The position numbers and the translations under genes were made by a program. Of a DNA stretch of 64,000 nucleotides, positions 1 through 11,380 are shown one piece after another. The notes under the pieces are model-generated. The model was given only the letters and a program-made list of their open reading frames with translations, made no database searches and had not been told where the DNA came from. Positions within the stretch are counted from its first letter, which is position 1; every line of letters starts with the position of its first letter. The DNA lies in contig WPDH01000135.1 in NCBI GenBank assembly GCA_019137255.1, positions 293,111 through 357,110 on the forward strand, given 5' to 3'. This stretch comes from Corinectria fuckeliana (Eukaryota > Ascomycota > Sordariomycetes > Hypocreales > Nectriaceae).

Positions 1-2088
1 AGCGTGGAAGGGTGGCGCCGTGGTCAGCTGTTAGCATATGCACTCCACGCTAGTACGGATGAATCAGATCTTCCAAAACATTTTTTGACTCAAGTAATGT
101 GACCGTTGGCTGTGGCTGATTTCCCCTTTGCTCGGGTGAGCCTAGATACGAGTTCACTAAATAAGGCACCACGCTGAGAACGATGGCCCAGTTGGGAATG
201 ATATCCAGGAGACTATTGCTAATTCTATCCCTAGCGCCAACATTCAGCATCCAAGTGAGATAGTTCGTAGGATAAATAGAAGCGGTCTGTTCACTACTTA
301 ATTTTTATTTCTCAGTCGTGCCCGCCTCGATTCCCAAATGTCGTTATGTCTCGATACCAGTCCGTTGAACCACCTACGACCCCTCTACTACGCACCACTG
401 CATGATGAGTTCTTATTTCCCTCGCTGTCATACTGCTGGCTGTAGTCGCCCATGCACCAGCCGTCTTCGCACGCATCTGTGCACCAGACCTGACAACGTC
501 GTCTTCGGAGCCTAAGACCACCACAACCTCATCATCCGCAACATCAACTCTCCGTTGTAACCCCATCCTTACCGATATGCCGATTACCTGCAGAGACACT
601 AGGTGTTACGCAATCGCCGGCCACATATACCACGGCAAGCCCGTTAACAATGGAATTTAGCAAAGGCATGTCAACTTCAATCAAGCAGTAGGCAAGTGCC
701 ATCAGGACTTGGTAGGGGAGGTTCAGGCAGAAGATTATTAGTGAAGGACTTAGAATGGAGCGAGTAGATGTATTGTGCGGTGGAAGAAGTGGAAATCCTG
801 GTCTGCCTCAATGAACATGCTCCACCCTCGAACCTCGAAGCCCCCAACGCATGTCGAGGAGATATTTTGAATTGATGGAACACCCAAGTGAGAATATATA
901 CAAGTAGGTGTTCGATGAGTAGCTGATGCAACCAAAATAAATCCGTCCATTCTTCCCTACCAAGCCGGGTATATCGATACATAGAGCCCCAATGGTGGGC
1001 GCTGGTTAGGTGGGGCTCTGTAGTTTGCGTGTGGTTCGGAGTTGACTGCGTTGCGAACAGAAATTGTTTCGATTGAAGGGCTTCTGGAGGTCAGGGAGTT
1101 TAGATTATGGTTGTTCACTTCGTCTAGAGTTCCATCCTCCACTAAACATAACATTGACATTGATTAGCCCAATAATGTGGCCTCGGAACCGTGCCGAAGA
1201 CGTGGCGTATGGGGTAGGGGAGAGCACTAACGTGAGTACTTGGATGCTTCAGAGCTGGAGTTTCTCCAGAGCCTCCATAAAATCAAGGTCGCTGCAGGGA
1301 CGTTGATGAGGACCCCGATGATGGAAATGATGGCTTCCTTTAAGACGGCCATTGTCTTTTTGAGGAACCTATTGTAAGAATGAGAAACAGGGCTTGGCTA
1401 CAGAACCTCAATTCATGGGGGTAATGGAGACTGCTATATATGCTCAGGCTTTGCGAATTTTGGCAAACTTCCAATCACAGAAACAAGGCATTTCTACTTG
1501 GCTTAGACACAGCCACATGACTACGCGGCTTGCCCAACAACCGTAATCTGACCACGATGAAAAGCGAATTCTGGGCATGACCAACCAGAAACAAGGGCCC
1601 AGTAGATCAAGAGGAGTGTCCCGGCAAGGGCCACATGGGCCAGAAGAAATCGAATTTTGGCAAAAGCCATTCACGGCCATATCTCTCCGTCTCTCTGCTG
1701 CACAATTGCGGAGTAGTAAGCGTAGCGAATTTTGGACAAGGCCAAGCAAATTCATATGTCAACTAAAAATGAGGCAGTACCTGTCGTCCTGATTGGACCC
1801 GGACCACGCCAACCTAGCCGATAGCTGCGTGCGTTCCGCGTCTCGGTCAGAGGCAAAGTGCACTTTGAGATGCCCGGTAGCATTTGCTGGCCTCAGGCAC
1901 TTAGCCTGGCTACAGTTATTAAAGAGGCCGCCCCAATCCAACTGTGTAGACGCAAGACTCAAGACTCTAGAGATTCAAGCTACACCTGGAGTCAACCCTT
2001 AACCCTCCCTCATTCCCATTTCGAAATATCCTTTTTAAAGCCCGGTTGCTTTCAAGGCCTCCACCATTCACCCCTCGTGCCACTCACT
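1..2088. other. Gene-poor stretch upstream of the Clr5-ankyrin gene
   Basis: I see no convincing coding region here: the open frames are short, overlap on both strands and show no recognisable domain. Between about 1450 and 1740 the sequence GCGAATTyTGG occurs four times in degenerate form, which points to an imperfect non-coding repeat. The last 100 bases before 2089 are pyrimidine-rich and probably serve as promoter and 5' leader of the next gene. Confidence 0.5.
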
Positions 2089-5000
2089 ATGTCCCGGGCG
2101 CCGAGAATTCCCACGGCGGAGTGGGACAGGCACAAAGAGCACATACGCTCTCTGTATCTCGACCAAGACAAGACATTGGAAGAAGTCATCAATCGGATGA
2201 AGGGAAAACATGCCTTTAACCCCACGTAAGTCTCCCGTTCTTTGTTGATTGAGCAGCGACATGCACTTTGAGTAGTTGCGCTTGGCTCATCCGCGTAATT
2301 AAGGGATGCTGATCTGATCAATCGTCGCTTAGAAAGGCACAATACATCCGCAAGCTAGAGACTTGGAAAATGCGAAAGAATCTTACCAAGGAAGACTGGA
2401 AGCATGCCAACACGCTCGTCCGAAAGAGAAAGGCAACAGGAAAAGACACCGAGCTTGTCGTAGGCGCCCGAATCGTTGGGGGCAAGAAGTTGAAGAAGGA
2501 GTTGGGTAGGTACGCCTACCTCCAAAGCTTCGTTCGAGCCGAATCTGGTAAGTTCTGGTCCATTCTGGGCACTGCTCATATTTGTGTACTGAGCTGCCTC
2601 TAGCCGAACAGGATGCTAAAGTCGACAAAATCATTGCTCGGACTCCACCTTCAGCCCCATGCTCCTTTATCCTATGCAGCAACCTACCTTGGTTCCAGTT
2701 TCAAGACTGTCTGGACGAATCAGGTGTTTATTTCATGATCATTGTCTACTACTCCAATCTAACACATTGCAGCAGGCTCTAAATCGCCGATTCTGAGCCT
2801 TGTACGGAGTCCCCCAATGTCTTCATCTGGACCTATCATACCGCCCCATACCGACCTTGCCTTTGTGCTAGCTAGGGAGTTCCTTGAAGGCGCCTGTTCG
2901 GGCACTGTCGTGAATGCTCATGGCTTCCATGATTTGGCTAGCATGTTCAAGGACTTGTTGCCTAAAAGACAAAGCGGCAACTTTGACCTTCATAACCAAA
3001 CGCTATCGCAGCCACAGCAGCTAGTCTAGGTTCTCCAATGGACAGTCTATTTGTCTTCAAACAATCTCCTTTATCCCCAAAAGTTGGACAATCTTCTGAG
3101 ATGGGTCATTCAAACTGGAAATATGTTGGCTATAGATCAGCTTCTCAGAGTAGGAGGACCGACAACCCAAACTTTTGCCTCAAATCTCCTCGTCAGCGCC
3201 GTCAGAATTGAGAGTAAAGGCATTGTCAAAGCACTCCTTGATCGGGGGGTCAGCCCTGACAGCACGGACTCTCACGTTTCTGGTCTGCAGATTGCCGTGG
3301 AGTCTGAGAACCTTGAGATAACTCAGCTGCTTTTGGACCACGGAGCTGATGCCGATCTCTTCGGACCGGAATCTTCCTACCCTTTGAGTCTTGCCGTTGG
3401 CCATGGCAGCTTCCAGCTTGTGACGATCCTGATTGTGGCTGGAGCAAACGTTGAAGGGCCTTCTAATCTCATAGGTGCAGAATCTCCACTTTTGGGAGCT
3501 ATCCGTAGTCGAAATCTCCAAATTGTCGAGCTACTGATAGCTTCTGGCGCAAATATCAATAACATGGCCATGAACTTTGGTTCTGCACTTCAGAGGGCAA
3601 CTGGCATGGACGACCTTAATATCGTCAAGATCTTAATTGATGCCGGGGCGGACGTTAACATCCCTCTCGGCGATGAGTACGCAACTTTCAGAGACAGCAG
3701 TCCCAAAGAATTCCGGCTACTCTGTACCCCGATTCAGTTTGCTACTTCAAATGGGAACAAGGAAATCGTCCGGCTCTTGCTCGACGCTGGCGCATTCATC
3801 AACGATACCCAGCCCCAAAGCTGGGTAACTACCCACCCTTGGGTAGAAATGGCCCGGAATCTGGAGGAAGCCAGGAGGAGATGGAGAGGACCACTTCAAT
3901 TGTCAATGTTGAACGGCGATCTTGGCATGGCTGAGCTTCTTTTGGACGCTGGCGCCGATCCTAACGTGGTCGATGCCACTGGTACAACCGCACTGCAAGT
4001 TATATCTGCAGACGGTCAGTCGAGCAGCGACCGGAGCTTGGAAATGACACGGCTGCTCTTAAGTCGAGGCGCTAACGTGAATGCCCCTGTTGGTCGAACT
4101 CGTCATGCGATGACTGCTCTCCAGGCGGCCGCAAGGAACAAAGACATGGACTCAGTCAACCTGCTGTTGGAAAGAGGCGCCGATCCGAACGCACCTCCTT
4201 GTGACAAGGGGGGGCGAACGGCGATACAAGCAGCGGCTGAGTCTTCGAGCTTGGATCTAGTCCTGCGACTTATCGCAGCAGGCGCAGACGTAAACGCCTA
4301 CGCTACCACAGAAGATGGACTCACTGTACTCCAAGCTGCAGCTTTTTCAGGGAACCTAGAACTGGTCAACATGCTACTCCAGCTAGGTGCTGAGGTCAAT
4401 GCCGTAGCATCAGCGATAGGTGGAAAGACGGCTTTGCAAGCCGCCATTGAGATACAGCGCCCAGATGTGGTCCAGCGGCTGCTTGATGGCGGTGCAGACA
4501 TCAACCAAATCGGAGCCGGACGTACTACACTGGTTACAGCCATCCATGCGTGCAAGGGCAAGCACGGGTTGGTGGATCAGATCATCAAGTTGCTCATAGC
4601 AAGTGGCATCGACCCTGACCCTCCCATGGCCAGAGAAACAGCACTGGGAATTGCAACCTACAAGGGACTCACTGACCTGGTTAGTTGGCTTTTGAGTGTC
4701 GGAGCTGACAGCAATAAACCGTCGCTCTACCCTTGTCAGGAGTCTCTTTTGAAAGCTCCGGTCGGAGCAACACCACTTCTGATCGCTATCGAAAAGTACC
4801 GCCTAGAGGAGGCCAAGATGCTGCTAGATGCAGGGGCGGATCCAAATCTTTCTTCCCCTAGTGAGAAAGATTATCCAGTTCAGTCGGCTGTTTATTGGGA
4901 TCGTGGGCTAGACGCGGAAGTAGTGATGCAGATGCTCATCGGTAGAGGTGCAGATGTAAATGCCCCCCCGTCGGGCTGGTCGAGTTTCACAGCACTTCAA

Positions 5001-5477
5001 AGAGCCATCATCACACGACGACATAGCTTAACAAATGTGCTACTTAATGCTGGGGCGAACGTCAACGCTCCGGCATATGAATCGAATGGTAAGACCGCCT
5101 TGCAAACTGCAGCTGAGCAGGGCGATCTGCATCTTGCACGAGAGCTTATATCCCGTGGCGCGCATGTCAACGCACCGGCAGCGCCTGAATGGGGTGCAAC
5201 AGCGCTGCAGTGTGCTGCCGCGGCGGGAAATATCAACCTGGCAATGTTGCTTCTTGAGAACGGGGCAGATGTCAATGCTGAAGCCGCAGAATATGAAGGG
5301 CGCACAGCACTTGAGGCAGCAGCGGAGCATGGTCGTCTAGATATGGTATGCCTCTTGCTAGAGAATGATGGGGACATGGATTCTTTGGAGGAGCGGTGCC
5401 AGGAGGCGGCTGAGCTTGCGGAGTGGGAGCATCACCAGATAATTGCTAGATTGCTTCGAGAGTGGAAGAGGCCGTGA
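2089..5477 (+). CDS. Clr5-domain ankyrin-repeat protein with an in-frame TAG
   Basis: The ATG at 2089 opens a Clr5 domain (IPTAEWDRHKEHIRSLYLDQ, then after an intron KAQYIRKLETWKMRKNL) found at the N terminus of many fungal ankyrin proteins. Introns are read at 2226-2332, 2548-2603 and 2724-2772, giving a sum divisible by three (about 1057 residues plus one internal stop). From about 3100 to 5400 there are a dozen or more ankyrin repeats (LLLDxGADVNAP type). A TAG at 3027-3029 lies in frame between the linker exon and the repeat region. Translation before and after it resembles family members continuously, so it is either a nonsense mutation, a sequence error or removed by an unusual 120-base intron (2910-3029). 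Function unknown; ankyrin repeats suggest protein binding. No neighbouring gene explains its role. Confidence 0.75.
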
Positions 5478-5869
5478 GGGAAGGTGCTGGGAGCGTCGTC
5501 GAAGCGTGTTTGAGCAAGACTGTTTCATCGTTTCACTTGATATAGAATAGTGATAACAACACGATTCTAAACTATCATCATGCCGTTTTCCGAGCCCAGC
5601 GGGCAATCATTTGCATGTTTGATATCTCATAACTAACAATAGCCATGCAGGCTTAAGAGTACTACTACAAGACTACCATCATATTCTGCGGAGTGTTTCA
5701 GCCTCTGTGTCTTGTTAAAGGGTGCTGCCTAGTAAAATGGTTGGATGCAATTATCAATTTCCATGCGTACCTTAGTAAAGGTTTGAGGCAATTCAACAAT
5801 GACACGCTCAAAGTATTCTTCTTTTGCAGAGTGACTTTGCTTCAGGCGTACCCACCATTTAGTGCGTGG
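5478..5869. other. Convergent intergenic region
   Basis: This is the tail-to-tail gap between the ankyrin gene and the minus-strand regulator that ends at 5870. I see no coding frame or RNA gene, only what should be the two 3' untranslated regions. Confidence 0.5.
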
Positions 5870-7552
5870 TTAGGTAGAACAGGTCGTATAGTCTAGGGAT
5901 ATGCGGAGCAGTGTCTCAGCGCTCCGCAGCCAACTATCGTCTTTCCACTTGGTCTTTCCGTGTATATGTTTCAGGGCGGCTCGGACGATGTAGGGATAAC
6001 TCGGAGCAATGCAGAAAGCCAAGCTCAGGTCTAGGTTGTCGTGGACTTCGACGATGTCCAAGATCATCTTTGTAGCGGCGTCAAGTGCAGAGTGAGAGCG
6101 CTCAAACCATTCCTCGAAAGACTCATCCTCGGCGTTGATTATATAGGGACGCTGGCTAAGAATGTGCCAGTGCAGTGTGCACATGGCCCTATATTTGGTT
6201 AACACAATGCTCGAATGTGTAGCACAATGCTAGCTTCAAAGGTAAACTGACTTGATGGTGCTTGCTATCGCCTCACAGAGAATACCTCCTTTCCCAACAC
6301 ACTGCTGCAACAGGGTCGCCAAGAACTCCCGGAGAGTAGTATCCAAGCCTTGAAGTTGGATTAGCCTGGAGTCGAAGCTTTGGACCTGGAAGACTCTGAA
6401 GACTTGATCTAGAAGCCAAGCCGCTTGAGCAGCTCGACCAAAGCTTCCAGTGTCTGCAGAGCTCAGGCATGATACAGAAACGCAGGGTACCATTTCGGGG
6501 GCTAAATATTCGCTCTGCTCTAGGATAGCTGGTTCAGTCGGAAGCCGAATATCCCCACCGGAGATGACGGTAATCAGCGGTTGTTCAGAAACGCTGATGT
6601 CGCAGAAGAATGCCCTTAAGTTGCCCTGACATTAGCACCATCTGTATCAAAGGTGTCTGGATGAGAGTGGAACGAGACAGCGGGAATGGGGGAGGGGAGA
6701 GGAATTACCGCTCGCAGATGATGAGCCCCCACCACGTATTAGCTGCTTCTTCATTCTCCAACATAGCCTCTCTGTCAATATCTTTATCCGTACAAGGTCG
6801 CTTGTAGAAGTGGAGGCGTGCGGCATATCCCATACGAGCACAGCCCGCGATAAACGCAAAGGCGTCATCTGGCCGGCCCTGAGTATACTCGTATAAGGCC
6901 AGCAAGAGACCCGCCTGGATCGGGTGGACCGAGACAGGGAAGCATCCTTGTACTTGAGCAAAGAGCGACCTTGTGGCTAGATGCAAGGACCGTCGATCAG
7001 CCAGTCGAGAATCAGTCGCAAGTCCGGAACCTCCGTTGGGCCATCCTAATATTTGGGACGATGTGATCAGGCAGATGCTCAGGAGGAGGACAGAAAACCC
7101 TGCCGATGGTGCTGAGCCTAGCTTGATGAGGTTGCGTTGGAAGCGCCTTCGGGAGATGAAAGGTAGGTGTCGATGCATGCCCTGGAAATAGCGAGCACTG
7201 ATGTCATCCACGAACAGGCCTGTTCCACTGATCAAGTCATGGACCTGGAGATACAGGCTGGCCTCTAGTGCTGCTGGCTCTGAGGGAATTGTGTGTGGCA
7301 GAAACAAGGGAAAGGATGTGGCAATAGCATTGTCTAGCCGTGGTCGTAGTCTTTGTCGTGATTGATAATCACAGCTCAAGCCTTTCCTACTATCGTTACG
7401 TCTCTACTTGAGTCGATTCTGGCTTCGGATGCATACCTTGTGCAGTATCCGCAACAGGGCAATACCTTATCACACCTCTTCTTGCGGGTCTTGCAGATGC
7501 CGCAGACTTGGGCGGCGTGAGGTGCTTTGGAACGGCCGCCGTCGGCCGCCAT
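5870..7552 (-). CDS. Zn(2)Cys6 fungal-specific transcription factor
   Basis: Exons 7552-7437, 7386-6709, 6614-6252 and 6188-5870 join to 491 residues. The N-terminal cluster runs across the first intron: CGICKTRKKRC-DKVLPC-CGYC-TRKGLSC, a C-x2-C-x6-C-x6-C-x2-C-x6-C binuclear zinc cluster at about residues 17-44. The middle part (FVDDISARYFQGMHRHLPFISRRRF, later WWGLIICERAFFCD across an intron) is typical of the fungal-specific middle homology region (Fungal_trans). It is a nuclear DNA-binding regulator by family. The start at 7552 is the first ATG before the cluster. It is divergent from the SDR gene at 7936, with duplicated CGGCCGCCG motifs in between, so the SDR is the most obvious candidate target (inference). 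Confidence 0.88.
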
Positions 7553-7700
7553 GTTGAGTAGAGAGTTGTGTGATGGTAGAGTTGCCCTGGCCACATACAG
7601 GGAGATTTATAATAGACTAGGTACTTATGCTTGGTGCGCATCTATACCCCGCTTTAACTGATTTGTAAAACATCTTGTCCAATAATGAACTTGCTGCTGA

Positions 7701-7728
7701 CGGCCGCCGTCGGGAGTGTCGGCCGCCG
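7701..7728. promoter_or_regulatory. Duplicated CGGCCGCCG motif in a divergent promoter
   Basis: CGGCCGCCG occurs at 7701-7709 and again at 7720-7728, between the Zn2Cys6 gene (start 7552) and the SDR gene (start 7936). Similar GGCCGCC units lie just before and over the regulator's start codon (about 7533-7550). Zn2Cys6 proteins typically bind paired CGG triplets, so these are candidate operator sites; that they bind this regulator is inference. Confidence 0.4.
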
Positions 7729-7935
7729 CTAAGCTACTCGTGTAGGAATCTAGAGACAGCAGCTCTTAGATAGATAGGCACCTACTAGTTATCTGCATCG
7801 GGAGAGGGTTCTACCACTGCCTGAGAAGGACCGAGTATAAGTGCTGGGAAACCCGACCTAGAACAATAGAATTATCTTACCATCCATAAAATCTACCACC
7901 AGAAATCAACACAAGTCAACTTCCAGCAAACCAAG

Positions 7936-8962
7936 ATGGCACCCTCAATCGATTCAAGCACCCTCTTCCGGGTTGACGGCATAGTGGCTGTCATTACTGG
8001 CGGAGGCACTGGTTAGTCAACTTCATTATCCCAGCTGCTCGTGAACGTCGTCTCAGCTTACCAATACAACTAGGCATCGGCCTCACCATGGCCCGGGCCC
8101 TGGCCTTCAATGGCGCCCGGAAGGTCTACATCCTGGGACGCCGCCTGGAAGTGCTCGAGAACGCAGCGCAGGAGCACTCCAGTCTAGTCCCGCTGCAATG
8201 CGACGTGACCTCCAAGAAAGACCTCCAAGCCGTTGTCGATCGCATCACGGCCGAAGTCGGTTACGTCAACCTCGTTGTCGCCAACTCTGGCAGTATGGGC
8301 CCCCCGGTGCGCTTTAACCCGACCCACTCGCTCCCGGAGCTGCGTGAGACTCTCTTTACCGACTTCTCCATGGGGGCAATGAATGAGGTGTTGAATGTCA
8401 ACGTCACGGCCGCCTTTTTCACCATGACTGCGTTTCTCGAGCTACTCGACGCAGGCAACAAGAATGCCCTGACCGGTGGCTTCGGCAAGCCGATTAACAA
8501 GGGCAGCGACGTCCCGACCATCCAGAGCCAGGTCATCTTTACGACGAGTGTATCGGCCTTCAGCAGACATTGGTTCTCGTCGCCTCCGTACCTGACCAGC
8601 AAAGTCGCCATCATGCAGGTGACCAAACACGCCAGCACCCAGCTGGCAAGATTTGGGATTCGGGTGAATGCTATCGCCCCGGGCTGTAAGTGAGAGAGCA
8701 CAAAGCACCTGCAGAGCGGAGGGCTAACGTAGATTTGTTCAAAGTGTATCCCTCGGCCCTAGCCTCTGTGCTGACGGGCATCCGCAAGCCGGAAGAAGAG
8801 TCCGCCGACGACCAGAGGTTCATTCCGGCCCGGAGGTTCGGCGGCGACGAGGAGATGACTGGGGCTATTTTGTATCTCACGAGCCGGTCCGGGAGCTACT
8901 CCAACGGTTCCATTCTCGTTACGGACGGCGGTCGGCTGTCTGTCATGGCCGGGACGTACTAA
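7936..8962 (+). CDS. Classical short-chain dehydrogenase/reductase (SDR)
   Basis: Exons 7936-8011, 8074-8685 and 8745-8962 give 301 residues, normal for a classical SDR. The cofactor motif is TGGGTGIG (split by intron 1), followed by ILGRR, the VVANSG strand motif, the catalytic Ser in TTSVSAFS and the YLTSK catalytic Tyr/Lys. Near the end come VNAIAPGLYPS and ILVTDGG. For the last intron the AAG acceptor at 8744 is preferred over the TAG at 8732: it restores IAPGLYPS and leaves a sensible distance from the CTAAC branch site at 8724. It should be an NAD(P)-dependent cytosolic oxidoreductase; the substrate is not evident. It shares its promoter with the divergent Zn2Cys6 gene. Confidence 0.92.
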
Positions 8963-9270
8963 TTAGCTGAATGCATCCGGTTTGACTTTTTCGATCATGT
9001 TTTTCGATGGATTTCCCTGCATGGAAAATCAGTTCTTAGTTGAGTTCTTGAATGAGTTCTTGAAGTGCTATAAAAGTGTGAACAAACCGCTGCATCAAAG
9101 CCTGAGGCTCTCAACTGTGTGCCGTGCTGACTACGCACTTCTGCTTTATGGACTCCACCTCTAACGCCGACTACTCCATACGTGACTTCATCCTCTTCTT
9201 CATCAAAACTCGCTGCAAAAGTAGCTTGCACTTTGTCAAATCTCCGAACTCACACTACTCTCCTGAGAAG

Positions 9271-10695
9271 ATGGAGCTCCAGGAACTTCCCGACGAGCTG
9301 CTCAGCCTCATCCTCAGCGGTTTCCACCGTAAAATCCCCGGATGCACGTGGGATCCCGATGAACCGGACGATCTCCTCAACGCTCGACTCGTGTGCCGCC
9401 GATGGAACGCCCTGGCCATTAAACACGTCTTCTGGACCGTTCACCTTGTTCCGTCTGCCAAGGGGTTCAAGGCGTGGCACGAGATGCTGCACACCGAAAT
9501 GGTCAGGTCCGTCGCGCGCCGTCTCGTCATTCACACCTCGCCCACCGACGAGTTTGTGGACCAGTGGGTCGACGACCAGTTCCCTGCATTCACAGATGCC
9601 CTGTCTCGAATCGGAGATCTCTCTCGCATTGATCAGATATGCTTACGCTTTACATCCAATTGTCGGGGAGTATGGTACGACGAAGGCTGGTTCTATGAAG
9701 ACGTTGAGGACATCTCAGCCCGGACAAATACCCTCCAGGTTGTGTTCCAAGCCATCAAAACCCGTTCCGACAGGCCAGACCTGAGCAAGTTGCGTAGCCT
9801 CACCATCAAAAACCTGCAGAACATCCCGCTGCCGGATTTCACAACTTCAGCTCTCTTCAAGGCGGTAACCAAGGACCTCAACCAACTCCACCTCCAGGTC
9901 ACGCAAGAGTACAACGAAGGCGGTCCGGACCACGACATCTACCGCGCCGAGCTTGTGCAGTTCGAGCCTTACATGCACAAGCACTGGATTTCTCCCCTGG
10001 CCGACCAGCTTACCTCGCTGACGCTCTATTTCGACGAGTGTTGGGGCACCATGCCCGGTACGTTCAAAGGTTGCGGTCTGGTCTTTCCGCATCTGAAGAC
10101 GCTCAACCTCGGGTCTTACGCTATTTCACACGACGACCATCTCGACTGGGTTGTAGCCCAGTCTTCGCTCAAGTCGCTACGCTTCGACAAGTGCTTTGTT
10201 GTCTCCCATATTCGCACCGAGCTAGAAATGATGACGGAGTGGAACATACCGACAAGCGACTGGGAAATGCTCCCAACGGGGGCTTTTGGGTTCGATCAGC
10301 ATGGCGATGTAGTCTACCACTACCCAGGGACGTGGGAAACAATCTTCGACAATATCCGCACCGGGCTTCCTCATCTCGTCGATTTCCAATTCCATATGAA
10401 CGAGTGGTCTACGGTCGGGTTTGATGACCCGACCCCGTTGCCCACAGAGCTGTCGGCGCTTCGATACATCACTTTCGACATTGGCCTTTGCCCCTCGCGC
10501 TGGATTGAGGCGGAGGAGGATGGCGGGATGGAGTTTGGCAACAATGATCCAAACGTCTTGGATGGCATTACTGAGGATGCTCCTCTTGCAGAGCATGATC
10601 AACAGCCCGACTTGAATCGCAGCGAAGAAACAATAAAAGGGGATAAACGGGCATTTGAGGAGCTTCTGAAGGCAACATGGGAGCGTAGGAAGTAA
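9271..10695 (+). CDS. F-box domain protein
   Basis: A single-exon gene of 474 residues. The N terminus MELQELPDELLSLIL...ARLVCRRWNALA matches an F-box, the segment that binds Skp1 in SCF ubiquitin ligases. The remainder is leucine-rich with loosely repeating LxxLxL strands (for example LRSLTIKNLQNIPL, LKTLNLGSYAI, LSALRYITFDI), as in fungal F-box proteins with degenerate leucine-rich repeats. The frame stays open upstream to 9124, but the ATG at 9271 places the F-box right at the N terminus and is preferred. Target unknown. Neighbours do not suggest an operon-like link. Confidence 0.82.
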   Translation: MELQELPDELLSLILSGFHRKIPGCTWDPDEPDDLLNARLVCRRWNALAIKHVFWTVHLVPSAKGFKAWHEMLHTEMVRSVARRLVIHTSPTDEFVDQWVDDQFPAFTDALSRIGDLSRIDQICLRFTSNCRGVWYDEGWFYEDVEDISARTNTLQVVFQAIKTRSDRPDLSKLRSLTIKNLQNIPLPDFTTSALFKAVTKDLNQLHLQVTQEYNEGGPDHDIYRAELVQFEPYMHKHWISPLADQLTSLTLYFDECWGTMPGTFKGCGLVFPHLKTLNLGSYAISHDDHLDWVVAQSSLKSLRFDKCFVVSHIRTELEMMTEWNIPTSDWEMLPTGAFGFDQHGDVVYHYPGTWETIFDNIRTGLPHLVDFQFHMNEWSTVGFDDPTPLPTELSALRYITFDIGLCPSRWIEAEEDGGMEFGNNDPNVLDGITEDAPLAEHDQQPDLNRSEETIKGDKRAFEELLKATWERRK

Positions 10696-11380
10696 GGCTT
10701 TGTTTTGTACGTGGCATGCAAGGAGTTTTGGACGTGACTCGCGATTTGTGATTTAATCAGGGGTAATTATTTGTTTCTACTAGTCAATGAATTGAGTGCA
10801 TCAATTGTATCCTTTTATTCTTTATTAGACATTAAGAACTTTTCATGTAAGATGGGGGGATCAGAAGGAAACGTGTCGTCTAGGGGGATGCAAAGTGTTA
10901 CATCATAGCTAGCATATTTTTACCAAGGTTCAAGAGATCAACAACCGGTCATCTAGGAAGCCAACTATAACAATGCCTTTGAACCCAACTGCACTAAGTG
11001 ACAGACCTCAATCCCGTCAGCTAGGCATGCTAGACGAAATGTTTTCTAACAAATTGCATCAACTGAGGTATTCGGGACCGCCCTTGGCCACTTCACTGAA
11101 ATGCGAGAAAAGTCCTGACAGCTAGATCAAGTACTACAGTCTGAGATCCAGGATGTGGGACAAAGGTTCTTGGTTTCCAAATAATTGAGGTGGCCAAAGC
11201 ACGTCTTATTTCAATTTGCTCCCTTAGAAATGCATTACGGAGAGGAAGGGAACCGCTTCTTTGAGTGGTCTGGCTGACAATCATCGCGATACCAGGTGCC
11301 CGCGATAACGTTCTGAGGTCAGGACTTTAATGGCCTATCTTGATGACTCTTATCATGCGATACTGCGACGAACTTACAGA
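10696..11380. other. Convergent intergenic region
   Basis: Lies between the stop codons of the F-box gene and the minus-strand carrier gene. It is moderately AT-rich; the short minus-strand frame at 11093-11284 has no recognisable features. I see no RNA gene or repeat. Confidence 0.5.

Noticed and set aside
4997..5377. Long antisense frames over the ankyrin repeats and other genes
   Set aside because: They mirror the codon periodicity of the repeat-rich sense strand and have no features of their own.
9124..9270. Upstream 49-residue extension of the F-box protein
   Set aside because: The F-box normally sits at the N terminus and the ATG at 9271 directly precedes it.
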